From NCBI GenBank assembly GCA_037893225.1, contig JAZGUH010000402.1:1426001-1490000 (forward strand): a DNA stretch of 64,000 nucleotides, in the 5' to 3' direction. Positions 1 to 11,624 of this stretch are shown piece after piece (position 1 is the first letter of the stretch; every line of letters begins with the position of its first letter). A program made the position numbers and the translations under genes. Source of the stretch: Hippasteria phrygiana (Eukaryota; Echinodermata; Asteroidea; Valvatida; Goniasteridae). The notes beneath the pieces are model-generated. The model worked only from the letters and a program-made list of their open reading frames with translations, did no database searches and was not told the DNA's origin.

Positions 1-173
1 TTTAACCTCTTTGTTTTGTTCTTACCCATAGGCAAAATAAGACTAGTAGGGTTTCTGCTTTTCGGGTTTGCAACTTTAGGCGTAGGCCCCTATACAAGCA
101 AAACAAATGGCAACGAGCAGAGGGGTGGGGTTTCGACCCCCCCCCCCCCCCCCCCCCCCCGGATCCGCGCCTG
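1..173. mobile_element. MITE family A, left-truncated copy
   Basis: This copy shares with 10915-11214 and 12568-12912 the order: CCTCTTTGTTTTGTTCTTACC, a GGCGTAGGCCC block, GGCAACGAGC, a long C run (about 137-160) and the terminal GGATCCGCGCCTG. The left end lies outside the window. Confidence 0.6.
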
Positions 174-712
174 AACATCCAATCTTCCCTCAAGATCTCT
201 GCGCTTTTCGGTAATCGTGTATTTTTAGGACACTTCAATTTTTTTCTTACGATACAAGCTCCGTTCTAACAGACTTTCTCGATTAACAGTCGATTCCAAA
301 AAAATAAATGCAGCCTCAACCTCAGGCCTTTTTTGAAGTTTTTTTTCTATAGATTAAATATAGGTTTTTATAATTTTGATCGGTTGGCCTAATCCCACTT
401 TCGTACCTGTAGCAGTTAGAGATGTGTGAGTCACAGCAGCCTGTTTAGTAAGTTTTACCCCCATAATTTACCTCATAAATCAAAGCCTGCTGATATTCAA
501 CATGGTATCTTAGAGAACTATTCAAAACTTGAAAGTGAGTTTTCCCAGCTGGTATCCAATGTAATTCCAAAACATGAAAGTGTTTTTTGTTCTCTTTTAT
601 GGAACATGGTCCTAAACTTACACGATTACCCGCTTTTCAATAGATTTATCTGCAGAATTTCCCGTATTCTGTTTCGTATTCAGCCTCGTCTGATTTTTGA
701 AAACTTCCGGAG

Positions 713-846
713 ATGACATCGATGATTTTAACAATCTCAGCGGTACTGGTAGCACTATGTATCGGGGTGGACGCCTGCTGGCCACCCATAAGGAAGAGCG
801 TGCCACTCGCGCAACCCGGCGACCATGCCTGCCAACAAATTGCCCG
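713..846 (+). CDS. Exon 1: signal peptide and start of the EMI region
   Basis: ATG at 713 opens MTSMILTISAVLVALC, a classical hydrophobic signal sequence, with likely cleavage after VDA. The exon continues to DHACQQIA and ends in phase 2 at a strong donor, CCG|GTGAGT. The longer frame starting at 697 is not the coding frame. Confidence 0.6.
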
Positions 847-3800
847 GTGAGTATCATCTTCGATGTTGTCCGTGATGTTTCTAAGACGTCGCCTCTCGGG
901 GATATTTTCTGTTTGAAGGTTTTAATTTGTTTTCTTGATGGTGCTTGTATGCCAAGTATCTAACATCATGGAACTGCTCCTTGTGACTACACAAGGGGAT
1001 ATTTAAAATATGTGTGGTTCAGCATTTTTCGACAGTGAACACTAATGTATCAAATTCCTGTTTAAACATGTTCATTTTAACATAGGGATAATGTCTTTGG
1101 TATCTATTGATGATTTATCCTCTATTGAGATCTGGACCCATGCAGGAAAACCGTAAGGATGGTATAGGGCTGGCAACGTAAAATGTGGCCAGCCCCACCA
1201 CCACACTTTTGTGGAATTTAGTTTATGGTGTGGTATTAAACACGGAGGTCCCAAGTTTATCCCGCTCCTGTCAATTTCTTCAAACTCATAAAAAAAGTGA
1301 CTGAATTGCATGTTGTTTGTTTGATAATTAAATTATTTGCGTTAATTCGGTTATTGATTTATGTGGTCTCTAACTCAAGAAGTTCATTAATATAAGGCGA
1401 CTCTCGTTCCTGAGCCATAAATAGCGCGTTCAGTGGTCATTCACGCGCAATGTGCCTCTGCGAGCTCGGAAATTTAAAACTTCCTCTACGCTCAATAAAC
1501 TTATGCATGTGGGTTGCAGGCTGCCCAAATACATGTAATCCAACTTCGTTCAACCACATTTAAACTCCTATTTAATCTACCTCATTGCTTCCGGTAAATT
1601 AAGGGGTAATGTAAATTTCCTGATAAAGCAGTATATACTAAGCTAATTGAATTCTCAAAGGGAGAGAATACTGAGGAAAAGGGTGCACAAAACTAATGTT
1701 GCTTTTGTATCAAATTTCCTGATCAATCAACCAAAATTAACGCTTTTAGTGGTCATTCATTTGCAGCTGTGTACCTCGATCACCTGCGATCGATCATCGA
1801 TCGATCAATCAGAAATAGTATAGCACAAACATACTAATTAGAAATGTACTCTATTAATGTATAAAAGAGTGAAAAACTCACTCTCCAGAAGAGTGAATCC
1901 CTTATACTCCAAAAGAGTGAATCTCTTATAAAAACCACTCCAAAAGAATGAAAACCACTCAAAAGAGTGAAATGTCCACTCTTTTGAAGAACCATAGAAG
2001 GGACCACTTTTTTTTAGACTGGTGAAAATTTTAAGGGCTTTAAGATATGATGCAATCAATCAATAACAACAACAAAACGACTTTCAAAGTGAACCAAAAT
2101 AAGCTGGCTGAAGCGATTTTTGAACTTGCGACTTCCGGATTTACCGTATCGGTGCTCTGTCGAATGTTGAGCTATGTACATGTAGTCTATGATAACAAAA
2201 TTCGGATCCTCATTTATTGATCCCATTGGCGCTTCCCAGGTTGTATCTATGAAGTTGGACGAGAAACTTGGCGTGGCCGTAACTTGTGACTAACTTTCCC
2301 TGAACAAAGATACCGACAAATCGGAAGACTGTTAATATGGGGAAAGGTAGTACAGCACCGGTACGATAACTCGGAGGTCGCAGGTTCCAATCCAGCTACA
2401 CTTGTCGGTTTTTTTGTTCACTTCGAAAGTTGATTTAAGTTCCCTAGTCAGTTTCCCATGTTTGTTTTTTTGGGTCAATTCAATAGGCCAAGACGTTTAA
2501 TGTTTAAATTCATATACGGCGTATTGACCCCGGGTTTTAGATGGGAGGCGCCGGGGCACCAGGTCGGGTTGTGCAGCCAAGCAAAACGGAAACAAGAGGC
2601 TTGTGCAGCCAAGCATAACGTACATACCCAATAATGGATTGAAAGTGCAGAGATTGACACAAATAGAAGTCAACCGGCCTGGTGACAATTTTCAATCTGC
2701 ACGTATTTGTGTCAACCGTACGCAAGGGGTTAATCTTTCAAACTTGTTTATATCAGTTTCAGTGAACCGGTGACCGTATCAACGACAGTTACTGCCCATC
2801 ATCGTATCTACTATGTTCCTTGTAATGACTTCCTCAAGTTACTCACTTGCACCGTTCGAAGGTAGGTAGGGAGGCACAGACCAAATCTTTCTGCACTACA
2901 CTTTGCAAGACTCAACGCATTTCTTTAAAAAACCCCCCCCCCCCCAAAAAAAAAAAAAAAATCTAAGTTAACAAACAAACAAACAAACAAGGACCCCCAT
3001 ACAAACAAACAAATGAATATTCGGTTACTATAATTATGAACTCACATGGTTTTAAAGAAGCTTTTTAGAAGAAGGGGGACTTCAGAGCGGTAGTCTTCGT
3101 TCAAATCTGTAGTCTTTAAGTGGTACAATTTCCACACCACAAACATCAAGGTAACTAATTGTACCTGTGTTCATTGGCTTGATTCAAGGCTATACATTAG
3201 TATAAAACAAGGATTAAACAGACGTATAATAGCCGTCAACTTTAATCCCCTCGCACTGCTCGGGCGGAATTCTAGACCGAAATGTTTCTTTTTGATAAAC
3301 CATTATATAACAGGAGAGGTACACTGATCTCTATGTAAACTGGATAGCGCATCGGCTGTTCAAGTTGAAGCCACCGACCGCCATGTTAACACTCCCAATA
3401 CAATGGGTTTTTCAACCTTGTCCCCAGGGTCTACTTTCACCCTCGTTCTCCTTACATAGAGATCAGTGGTAAAATGGGAGTGTTAATATGACAGCTATAC
3501 TGGGTTCATTACAAGTTGTACGCGCAATGGCCAATGGGCTATCCAGTTTATATAGAGATCAGTGAAGGAGTACCGTGGTTAAAGGGACACATTGCCTTCA
3601 AATGTCATGAAATTTTGCTGTCTGGAAATGTTCCTTATCTTTTATAAGAGTTGTTCATGCAAAAAAACACGTATAATGTGTTGTAATTAGTGAGTAGTGA
3701 TTACAAAACAAAAAATTTGCCTCTGATTCCTGACATCTGACCTGCGAAACATAGACTTATTTCCAGTAGTATAAAGACCACCGTCTAAATAATGCGCAAA

Positions 3801-6800
3801 ATACGCTGTAAGAGTCTTTAGGCTGGCGCCGCAGCCAGTGGCCTTGTAAACCTATCAGATGATCGCCAGGTACCATTCTCTACCTCGCGACACATATCGC
3901 CAGTGCTGCGCGCCGTGCCACAGTACATCAAAATGGATCAATAATAATTGCCCAGACGTACTTCAACCAGCTGCGACTGGAAATACGACTGGTGAACACG
4001 GTCCGCCATTTTGTGGAGTCAAAAATTTGGTTCTACAAAATGGCGGACCGTTATTTGTCACGAAATTAAACAAAAACCACGCAATTTGAAGGGATAGTTA
4101 TATGTGAATCTTTATATTCTACTTTTAAAAACGCTTCCCAACCATATCCATTTCAGTTTTATAGCCCAAATCGCAAAATCCAAAGCAATGTGTTTCTTTA
4201 ACGTCATCGTATTGTGTGAACGTTTTTTGGTCCATGGGCTCAGTTGATTAAAAAAATATTCATTGAACCATCACTCAGTGTTGCATGCAATGTAACAATA
4301 CGGTAGGCTTAGACTGGCTTTCAATAAGTGCGTTTTTTGCTGGCGTTTCATCAGTTTGTCTTTGATTCGTTTCATGTCCGTTGCATGGGAGGCGATCCCA
4401 CGGGGACAGGCTATGGCAGTGCCCCCAATAATTTACCCCTTGTCATATACATTGTATGGGTCATTGGCTTTTACATGCACCGGTATGCACCAGAATACAC
4501 AAAACTCAGCATAGAAATATAATAATTATGGTAACGGGCCTTGCTCAAACCACTTAAGAATTATTGTTCGTTGTGTGCTTTTCCTCCGTTCCAGTGGCAT
4601 TGCTAAGGGGGGGGGGGGGGTGGGGGGGGGCTCCCCCCAGTCTCTCCCTACTGAAAATTTCGCAAACGCAGAAAATAGTAGTATTATAAAGAAAAACACT
4701 ATGAGCGCCCCCCCCCCCCCCCCCCCACTGTAACTCCAGCCCCCCCCCCCCCCCCCGCCTCCTCCCACTCGCCTCCTATGAGGCAGCCCTGGCTACGCCG
4801 CTGCTCCGTCCCCCCAAACTTGACGAGAAATCGTCGCCGTTTGTCCGTTGCTTATTCGGTCCTACATTCGATCCCCCACATGCCAACCGCATGCAACGGA
4901 CACAAAACGGGCTAAAAAACGCACATATGGAATATAGAAAGCCAGCTTTAAGGGCCGGTCACACTGGCCACGATAAAGGCCGGTTCATACTTCAAGCGAA
5001 TTTGAGGGCGAATCGAATTCGCCTGAGTAACGGCGAACGTCACACTGAAACAACCAGTGTTGACGACACAAAATTCGATTCGCTTTCCGCATTCGCGTGA
5101 AGTAAGAACCGGCCTTAACGATGACGAAAACGATGCGAATAAACGCTCTCAATTGGTGGATGGAACGCGCAACAATCCACTAATCAATGGCGTTCATTCT
5201 CACCCTTTTCATTATCGTCGTCGTTATCGTGGCCAGTGTGACCGGCCCTTTACACTGTGCAACATGCACTATAGATTGCACGGTTTTTCTGCCAATGCAT
5301 AGGCCTATATAACTCTTCGTCGTAGTTCCTCGACATCCGTAGCCAGGAATACACACCCACATTCATACCCAAACTATCGAAGATTGTGAGTGGCCGTATG
5401 TGATTGGTCAATAGTTGGGAAATGCCTATAGTGACGTATCGTCCAATGTATGATGCATGATTAATGCAGTCTTTTCCTGTACAGGGCCGTATACCATGCA
5501 GCTTACAAGACGGAAATGCATTCCGGTTACCGAGCTCGTCGTGTATGCTGCCCCGGCTATACACTAGTCGGTACAATGTGCAATCGTGAGTTCTGGTTTT
5601 ATTCTTATATTCTGGCCTGAATGGCTTCCAAAGACGAAAGTCATATACTGATAAAATTGTAAACATTTCCCATTTTTCTTCTTATCTGAGATATTAAAGG
5701 TAATTTTGCAAACATCAACAAACATCAACAAACATCAACAAACAAAATACATTGTATACTGATTATGAAATACCTTACTTGGCTGTAAGTAAATAATAGT
5801 CTCAAGCATCCTGTGAATATAATGGCACCTGGGGATGGTGTTCTGTCATGCTTAAGAAAAGGGAATTTTTCATTATCAATTTCCAGCGACGACCGGCTGA
5901 CCATCTTTGGAAAAACTGACCTTATTTAAAATACTGCCCCCAATTTACCAACTTTAGTTAGTCCACATTTTGTTTGCCATCCGTGGACGGATGCAAGCCA
6001 ATGACAATTTCCTGACGTCTATAAAATATTGCTCCGCATTTTGTTTGAAGTATATAGGGTCACACATTTTGTCTCTCTATGTTTTCCCAGCATCTATGCA
6101 CACAAAACCTTAAACAGTTCAGTGTTACAGTATTTGCTATAAAATACTAACCCGCAAATCCATTCATATCTGAAGATTACAGCAAATGCTTATGCTACTT
6201 TTAAAAAATACCGCTAAGAGAAGTAGGTAGAAAATATTATGACACATGTAATATATAAAAGGGTATACTGTCTGTGCACTTCAAAATTGACAAATTGGAT
6301 TTAGTTTATCAGATGGTGTTATCTTTTGATTTTCAAATTGTTTTATTTTAACGAAAACTAGTTGTTGTTTTTACGGCGTCTGCAGCTTCAATCCTTTGTT
6401 CTTGGTTGTCTTTTCGCTTCTAAGGCACAACAGGATCCGACCTGCGGGAATTGAACTACTGTCGGGGCGAAAATAATTCGACATTTTGTGTTAAATATAA
6501 TTATTATTGTTGATTATTCTATAGTTAAGTAATTGTGCAGAAACTTAGCGTAGGCGGAATATTTAAAACTTTGGATGCTAGACAAATATAGCACATTATG
6601 TCTTTCGGGAAAGGGCACAGATGGTATATCTCTAAGGTTAGACTCTAAAAGCATGCAGTAAAGAATATTTAACATTTGTTACACAAAAATGAATTACATT
6701 TTTTTGTGGATCATGGAGGATGCACTCAAGCTCCAGAAGTTATACCACTAACATTTTGAATATTGTAATTTTGTTTGAAAACCCATTTTCAGCCCAAACA

Positions 6801-9289
6801 ACTATAAAATAATAATGTCGACTTGTTGTTTGTCAACAGCTTGCTTAGCGGGCACTTACGGTATCAACTGCGCTTTCCAGTGTCCGCAGACGTGTTTGCA
6901 AGGAGACCATGGCACGTGTATGCCAATGGATGGGAGATGTACGTGTCTGCCCGGATATCATGGCGTCATGTGTGATGAAGGTGTGTGCCACTACATGTAT
7001 CTCTGTCGGCCTGATCGGTATGAGCGAAATCAAGGGTGTGTGGGACAGTGGCGTATCCAGCAAGGGGGAGGGGCAGGGGGCACAAAAAGCTGGATACGCT
7101 ACTGGTGTGGGAGAGGAGGCCTGGGGAAGGGGGGTGTCAGCACCAAACTGAACAACTTGATTCTCGGCGCAGGGCGGACTACAATAAGTACTGGGTATCC
7201 CGCCTTTTCTAAATTTGGGAACCGGATCCGCCCTTGTCTTTTTTTCTGATTTCTGGGGAGGTTAAAGCTAGCTACCGTATCCACTGAAGGTTTGTTTGCT
7301 TTCAAATGAGACAGTCAACCAAAAATTCCTCCGCTGTTGGTTATCCAGTAATTACTTTACAAAGTAGAATTGTTGGTGGACCGCTAATAATTCAGTTCTG
7401 ATCTTAGGCGCTAAATAAAAATTAAAAACATCAGCATAGGCTCGTTAAATTCCTTTAGAAGGGCGCCGGCAAAGGACGGTGTTGACAAAAACGTGGATGA
7501 AAACACGCGCTTGCTATCAACATTGTCACAAAATCATGGAGGCCTATGTTTAGATAGAAAGATAAGAAATATTTTGATTTTCATTTTTGAAAAGTCTTTA
7601 TCAGGGATATAATTTATTATTTTAAAAGATTACAGTGAACTTGTAAAATCACGCAGCTTTTGTTGAGATGGGCCACTGTCATGTTTAATTTCTTGAAAAT
7701 TCCCACACATTTGCGCACCAATGTCTAAAGAAAACATGAGAGAAATACGATATTAGCTAATTAAATAGTGATAAATTGATAATAAGGAAAAGGCAGACAA
7801 AATAGTTTGACGAATTCCTGCAAATATTTTCCATGTTCTTAAAAGTCATGGTAACATCAAGAGAAGTAACTATCAAGACTTCATTCCTTTTGGCGGCATG
7901 TTGAACGAGTATGTTTGCAATTTATATGTAGGGCCTGCAGTGAGGAGTAGCGCTGAAGTCAAGACCAAAAATTCCCAAAATTGATTATATCCTCTCGTTG
8001 TCTTTCCTAAACTACAGAGTGTCCCCCGGGCCGGCACGGGCCCGAGTGTACCAGCAGATGTGCCTGTCCCAACAGGGTAACTTGCAACAGCAAGACCGGT
8101 GCTTGCGGCTGCGAAAAAGGGGTAGAAACTGAACAGTGTCAAAGTGCTTTGCCGTTACAATGTAAGCTCACAGTGTTATTACATTGCTTAAACAAAATAA
8201 TGCTTTAAGGTTTTCTGTAATTACAGAGCCTTGCAAAAAAACACCACAAAAATAGAAGGACTTAGGCGGATCCGGGAGGCGTGGAAGGGGACTGGGCGGG
8301 GGCTAAGAGACTATTAGGGACTATAGACCCCCATCCCCTCCTACACTGCAAAAACTGTGGTGTTAATCTAACACCATGTGTTGTTTATATTGGGCGAGTG
8401 GTCCAACATAAACACCACATGGTGTTAATTTAACACCACAGTTTTTTGCAGTGTACCCCAAAGAATTTAAGGCAATTTCTTAAACCTTGGCTCGGCATTG
8501 GATTTTGCTTCCATGTGTTTTACATCCTAAGATGCGGCTAGATCTGTGGCACTTTTTAATTTTTATTTTTTTATTTTTTTACTTATTTATATTTTTAAAG
8601 ATAATACCGTACAGACCCCCTACAACATTTGCAAACATAAAAAACTACTGATACCTTACTTGCCTGTAGGTAAATAATTTTCAAGAATCCTGTTAAATCA
8701 TGGTACCTGGTGTGCTGTCATTTTGCAAGAAAAGTGGAATTTCTATTTCAATTTCCAGCGATGGTCGACCTGATAAGTCCCTGACGTTTATTAATTGGTC
8801 CGTTTTGTCTGAAGCAGGGTAAGCGAACCAGACTATTTTTCTTCTCTTTGTTTTGCCAGCATCTATGCACACAAAACTTTAAGCAGGTCAGTGTTTACAG
8901 TCCTCAAAATCCATTCATTTCTGAAAATTACAGCAAAGGCAAATGTTTTTGACATCAAAGTCTTCTATTTGAACGCAGAGGTGGGGCTGCTAAATATGAG
9001 TGTATTTTGTTGAAGTATTCCAGGCTTTAGATTAGCAATGGAACTGGGAAATAGCTGGAGATGAACCCAAACCCAATGTCGAAGCTAGTGTTTGAGAAAA
9101 ATGGCCCCAGTAGACCACACACTCAAGTGCCACTTTTTGGTGGATGCACATTTTCATAGTACAAATTTCGGCTGTTATTTTGATGTCTTTGTAGTAAGTG
9201 GCGCCGTTAGCTCAACTCACTCGTCTACGTCTGTACTCGTGGTTCTGTTCCTGCTCATTCGGCTGCTCATTGATGTACACTGGATATAG
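713..9289 (+). CDS. Five-exon gene: signal peptide, EMI domain, two EGF-like domains, hydrophobic C-terminal tail
   Basis: Exons 713-846, 5485-5585, 6840-6980, 8018-8143 and 9195-9289 join to 597 nt, exactly 199 codons including the stop. Every junction is phase-consistent (2/1, 1/2, 1/2, 1/2) and bounded by AG and GT. Residues 1-21 are a signal peptide. An EMI-like region follows with the hallmark CCPGY, then two EGF-like domains of the MEGF/Draper style (CLAGTYGINC; CPPGRHGPEC). The end is a Ser/Thr spacer and a hydrophobic stretch reaching the stop, as in a GPI-anchor signal or a short membrane anchor. EMI followed by EGF repeats is the layout of the MEGF10/Draper/Nimrod receptors, which act in cell-surface recognition and phagocytosis. 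At 198 aa this protein is far shorter, so it may be a secreted or anchored relative or a partial gene. Exon 5 and the weak exon-4 donor (GTGCTT) are the least certain parts. Confidence 0.6.
1850..1990. repeat. Degenerate AAGAGTGAA short-period repeat
   Basis: AAAAGAGTGAA-type words recur about eight times at irregular 15-25 bp spacing, some inverted (CACTCTTTTGAA at the right end). No coding potential seen. Confidence 0.5.
2110..2175 (-). mobile_element. tRNA-derived SINE head, inverted copy
   Basis: Read on the - strand: ATAGCTCAACATTCG (A-box region), AGAGCACCGATACG, then GGAAGTCGCAAGTTC (degenerate B-box region). It matches the + strand copies at 2340 and 16126. Confidence 0.5.
2340..2470 (+). 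mobile_element. tRNA-derived SINE
   Basis: It contains AGCACCGGTACGATAACT, GGAGGTCGCAGGTTCCAATCC (B box in its second half) and a tail TTTGTTCACTTCGAAAGTTG...CCTAGTCAGTTTCCC. The same head-tail order is found at 16126-16215, which defines the family. Flanking 2288-2325 contains a partly inverted copy of the tail. Confidence 0.55.
2932..3012. repeat. Poly-C / poly-A / (ACAA)n low-complexity block
   Basis: A C run, then an A run, then ACAAACAAACAA repeats interrupted by GGACCCCCAT. Confidence 0.8.
3322..3564. mobile_element. MITE with CACTGATCTC termini
   Basis: The left end CACTGATCTCTATGTAAACT and right end AGTTTATATAGAGATCAGTG form an inverted repeat of about 27 bp with few mismatches. An extra internal ACATAGAGATCAGTGG suggests a nested duplication of the terminus. 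Confidence 0.65.
3582..4203. mobile_element. MITE family D, complete copy
   Basis: Termini GTTAAAGGGACACATTGCCT and the inverse of GTTAAAGAAACACATTGC enclose 622 bp. Both halves recur in inverse orientation at 9602-9850 and 10505-10760. Confidence 0.6.
4593..4803. mobile_element. hAT-type MITE with G/C homopolymers
   Basis: The left end CAGTGGCATTGC and right end GGCTACGCCGCTG resemble hAT termini (CAGTGGCGTA). Flanks CTCCGTTC and CTCCGTCC look like an 8-bp target duplication with one change. The interior holds several G and C runs of about 10-20. Confidence 0.6.
4950..5250. mobile_element. MITE with perfect 27-bp TIRs, carrying a nested MITE
   Basis: AAGGGCCGGTCACACTGGCC (4950-) is matched by a perfect inverse copy at 5224-5250. 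Taking AGGGCC...GGCCCT as the element, the flanks share TTA. The inner element is listed separately. Confidence 0.75.
4976..5116. mobile_element. Inner MITE nested in 4950-5250
   Basis: The termini AAGGCCGGTTCATACTTCA and TGAAGTAAGAACCGGCCTT are near-perfect inverse copies. The ends resemble those of the outer element (AAGGSCCGG), so the two are probably related families. Confidence 0.7.
5485..5585 (+). CDS. Exon 2: EMI domain core with CCPGY
   Basis: The acceptor TTTTCCTGTACAG precedes it and the donor is CAATC|GTGAGT. The 33 codons give AVYHAAYKTEMHSGYR then RVCCPGY and MCN, the pattern of EMI domains: aromatic/Tyr-spaced segment, CCPGY, closing Cys. Intron 1 (847-5484) holds several MITEs. 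Confidence 0.65.
5711..5744. repeat. (AACATCAACA)n microsatellite
   Basis: Three perfect 10-bp repeats shortly after exon 2. Confidence 0.85.
6840..6980 (+). CDS. Exon 3: EGF-like domain 1
   Basis: A symmetric phase 1-1 exon of 141 nt, flanked by GTCAACAG and GAAG|GTGTGT. It encodes eight cysteines spaced CLAGTYGINC, FQC, TC, GTCM, RCTCLPGYHGVMC, the laminin/MEGF-type EGF spacing. Confidence 0.75.
7046..7104. mobile_element. 59-bp hAT MITE with perfect 8-bp target duplication
   Basis: CAGTGGCGTATCCAGC opposes GCTGGATACGCTACTG, enclosing a G-rich centre. GTGTGGGA is repeated exactly on both sides (7038-7045 and 7105-7112). The element sits 65 bp downstream of the exon 3 donor. Confidence 0.85.
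8018..8143 (+). CDS. Exon 4: EGF-like domain 2
   Basis: Acceptor TAAACTACAG. It encodes CPPGRHGPEC, SRCACPN, TCNSKTGACGCEKG and closes with EQCQ, a complete EGF-like domain. The end at 8143 is chosen because it keeps the phase 1-1 symmetry and the last Cys; the donor AAA|GTGCTT is weak. An alternative donor at 8122 (GTAGAA) would cut the last cysteine off. Confidence 0.6.
8342..8455. mobile_element. Palindromic MITE, CACTGCAAAAA termini, TA duplication
   Basis: TACACTGCAAAAACTGTGG to the inverse CCACAGTTTTTTGCAGTGTA. The arms extend through GTGTTAATCTAACACCATGTG, making the element nearly palindromic. Flanking TA suggests a TA target. Confidence 0.8.
9195..9289 (+). CDS. Exon 5: C-terminal hydrophobic tail
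   Basis: Acceptor GATGTCTTTGTAG. In phase with exon 4 it reads SGAVSSTHSSTS, then a Leu/Val-rich run to WI and a TAG stop. A small-residue site plus spacer plus terminal hydrophobic stretch fits a GPI signal. The Arg and Asp inside the stretch argue some caution. Confidence 0.45.
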
Positions 9290-9601
9290 CGACCTCTCGT
9301 GTCAGGCACGAACTGGACAGAAAGTTTGGAAACTTTTAACACGGACTGGACGACAGAAAACTATGGTCTGATGAAGCTTCAAAACTATGCAACTTTATTG
9401 TTTTTATCTGAAGCGTTCAGTTATGAATTACTGAAGAAATAATTGTGTAATTGAAAATAATTTTGTAAATACTTTAAAGGTAGGATGAGATCTATTGTAA
9501 GACCATTTTAACTCTTGAACTAATCCTCCTGGGCAGCGTAGTTTTGTGTCATATTGTGTTATTGCAACGTTCAGTGAACAGTTCAGTAAACTTACATTAA
9601 G

Positions 9602-9850
9602 CAGCCTAAATACTCTTACAGCGTATTTTGCGCATTATTTAGACGGTGGCATTTACTACTGGAAAGAAGTCTATGTTTCGCGGGTCAGATGTCAGGGATC
9701 AGAGGCCAATTTTTTGTTTTGTAATCACTACTCACTAAATTACAACACATTATACGTGTTTTTTTGCATGGACAACTCTTATAAAAGATAAGGAACATTT
9801 CCAAACTGCAAAATTTCATGACATTTTAAGGCAATGTGTCTCTTTAATGG
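9602..9850. mobile_element. MITE family D, A-half, inverted
   Basis: This is the reverse complement of about 3582-3830, ending in the terminus AAGGCAATGTGTCTCTTTAA. The short + strand frame here is a by-product of the repeat. Confidence 0.7.
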
Positions 9851-10500
9851 CATGCAAACAATAATGTTTGTAGGTGCAATTTGAATTTTAATAATTTCCA
9901 AGGCTAAACAAACGGGATTTTTGTTGTTAATTCTAATGTCAGACAATGGCGGTGCCCCTAGCTACGCCACTGCCTCATCCCCATGGCGTTCGAGCTGCTA
10001 CTGATTATTTGCATGTCCCAAAAAATGACTCGCCAGCCGGTGTCGCGTGAATATCAGACTCTATGGGCGTATTCGAAACCCCGTTCCCAAGTGACTCAAG
10101 TACAAAATCTCGGGTAGTCGATTTCCAATAAGGAATTGCATGTCTGAGTGCTTAGTGGTGCCATTCAAGATTGGGACGCCCGGCCCATGAACGATGCAGC
10201 GAAAGTCGAAACAATGTTCACAGCTTTTATGTTGTTTGATTCTTCGGATGAAGAAGACGAATAAGCCAGATCGGTATTTCAACTGCGCATGTGCACAATG
10301 ACATTTTATCCCGAATAACCCGCGTGATCTAACGCGCGCCTGTGAACACAAAAGGTGGTCGCGCAACGCGCACGTGTTAAATTCAATCAGAATGGGCATT
10401 CGCGTAACATGGCGTGACATTACGTCAACAATTTTATCCCGAATAACCTTTGACCTTTGAGATACCGAACTGGCTTATTGAAAACAAATGATCCAATATT
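9850..10500. other. Intergenic, no gene seen
   Basis: It separates the two family D halves. A hAT-like right end TAGCTACGCCACTG lies at about 9959-9972. Nothing else is supportable. Confidence 0.4.
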
Positions 10501-10504
10501 TCCG

Positions 10505-10760
10505 TTTGCTAAAACTTTCCGCACATTGCTTTGGATTTGGCGATTTGGGCTATAAAAATGAAATGGATATGGTTGGGAAGCTTTTTTAAAAGTAGAATAT
10601 AAAGATTCACCTAACTATCCCTTTAAATTGCGTGTTTTTTGTTTAATTTCGTGACAAATAACGGTCCGCCATTTTGTAGAACCAATTTTTGTACTCGTGT
10701 TCACCAGCCGTATTTCCAGTAGCAGCTGGTTGAAGTACGTCTCGGCAATTATTATTACAA
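10505..10760. mobile_element. MITE family D, B-half, inverted
   Basis: This is the reverse complement of about 3945-4200, starting with a degenerate terminus CCGCACATTGCTTTGGA and ending CGGCAATTATTATTA. Confidence 0.65.
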
Positions 10761-10914
10761 TAACCGTCTGTTTGTGATATTCAATTACGTTTTTGTATAG
10801 TTAATAAATAAAAATACATGTTGAAATAAACTTGTTATTCCATTATGGTCAAGCCGCAAGCCTTGTCAGGAGCTTGGGCGGGTGAAGCGAAGCCTGCCCC
10901 GCGTCTTGGGTGAT

Positions 10915-11214
10915 CAGGGGCGGATCCAGGAATTTTTGCAGGGGGGGGGGTTCTGAAATTTTCCCAGAAAAGTGACTCCCAAAATGTTCCGCCTGCAAAA
11001 GGGGGGGGGGGGGGGGCATATACACTTCCTCACCGTTGGTGGCGCCATTTAACCTCTGTTTTTTTCTCACCCATAGGCAAAATAAGACCTGTATTTGCAA
11101 GGCGTAGGCCCCTACAAGCAAAAAAAAGGAAGAAAAAAGGCAACAAGCAAGGGGGGGGGGGGGGTTCGACGACCTCCCCCCCCCCCCCCCCCCCCCCCCC
11201 CGGATCCGCGCCTG
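10915..11214. mobile_element. MITE family A, complete copy with 5-bp target duplication
   Basis: CAGGGGCGGATCC at the left and the inverse GGATCCGCGCCTG at the right; GTGAT flanks both sides. It contains the G runs, the GGCGTAGGCCC block and the terminal C run that define the family. Confidence 0.75.
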
Positions 11215-11556
11215 GTGATATATGGTAGTGATATCGGGACTGTCTCATCGCGGGACACGGACGGTACTCGTAAATGGATGTACTTTCATGACTGTGGCCT
11301 TGCCTTGATAATGGAAAAAAGTGCTCGGAGTCGTTTTGCTGATGTGACGTACGTGACAAACAGGATGTTAACGCGGGCGCGAGCGCACACAGGGCGTTCA
11401 ACATTTGGATTACGCGCGCAGTTCACTTTCAGTACATAAATATTCATTTCGAATAGCCAGTCAGCGTCGTGTACGTATTCCACACGGCCAGGGGTTAGTG
11501 AAGGAACGCACACGCGCCCATGGAGTCGAGGATGCGCGGTATGGTACCAGGTAAGT

Positions 11557-11624
11557 TAGACTGGTTCCCGGTCCTTACATTGTCCTTCGGATTTATATAC
11601 GTATGCGGACCGGGAACCAGTCTA
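11557..11624. repeat. Hairpin: 18-bp perfect arms, 32-nt loop
   Basis: TAGACTGGTTCCCGGTCC at 11557-11574 pairs perfectly with GGACCGGGAACCAGTCTA at 11607-11624. The size resembles a miRNA precursor, but a small inverted-repeat element is equally possible. Confidence 0.6.

Noticed and set aside
5250..5666. 138-codon - strand frame opposite exon 2
   Set aside because: The + strand exon has splice sites and the EMI CCPGY motif. The - strand frame has no domain signal.
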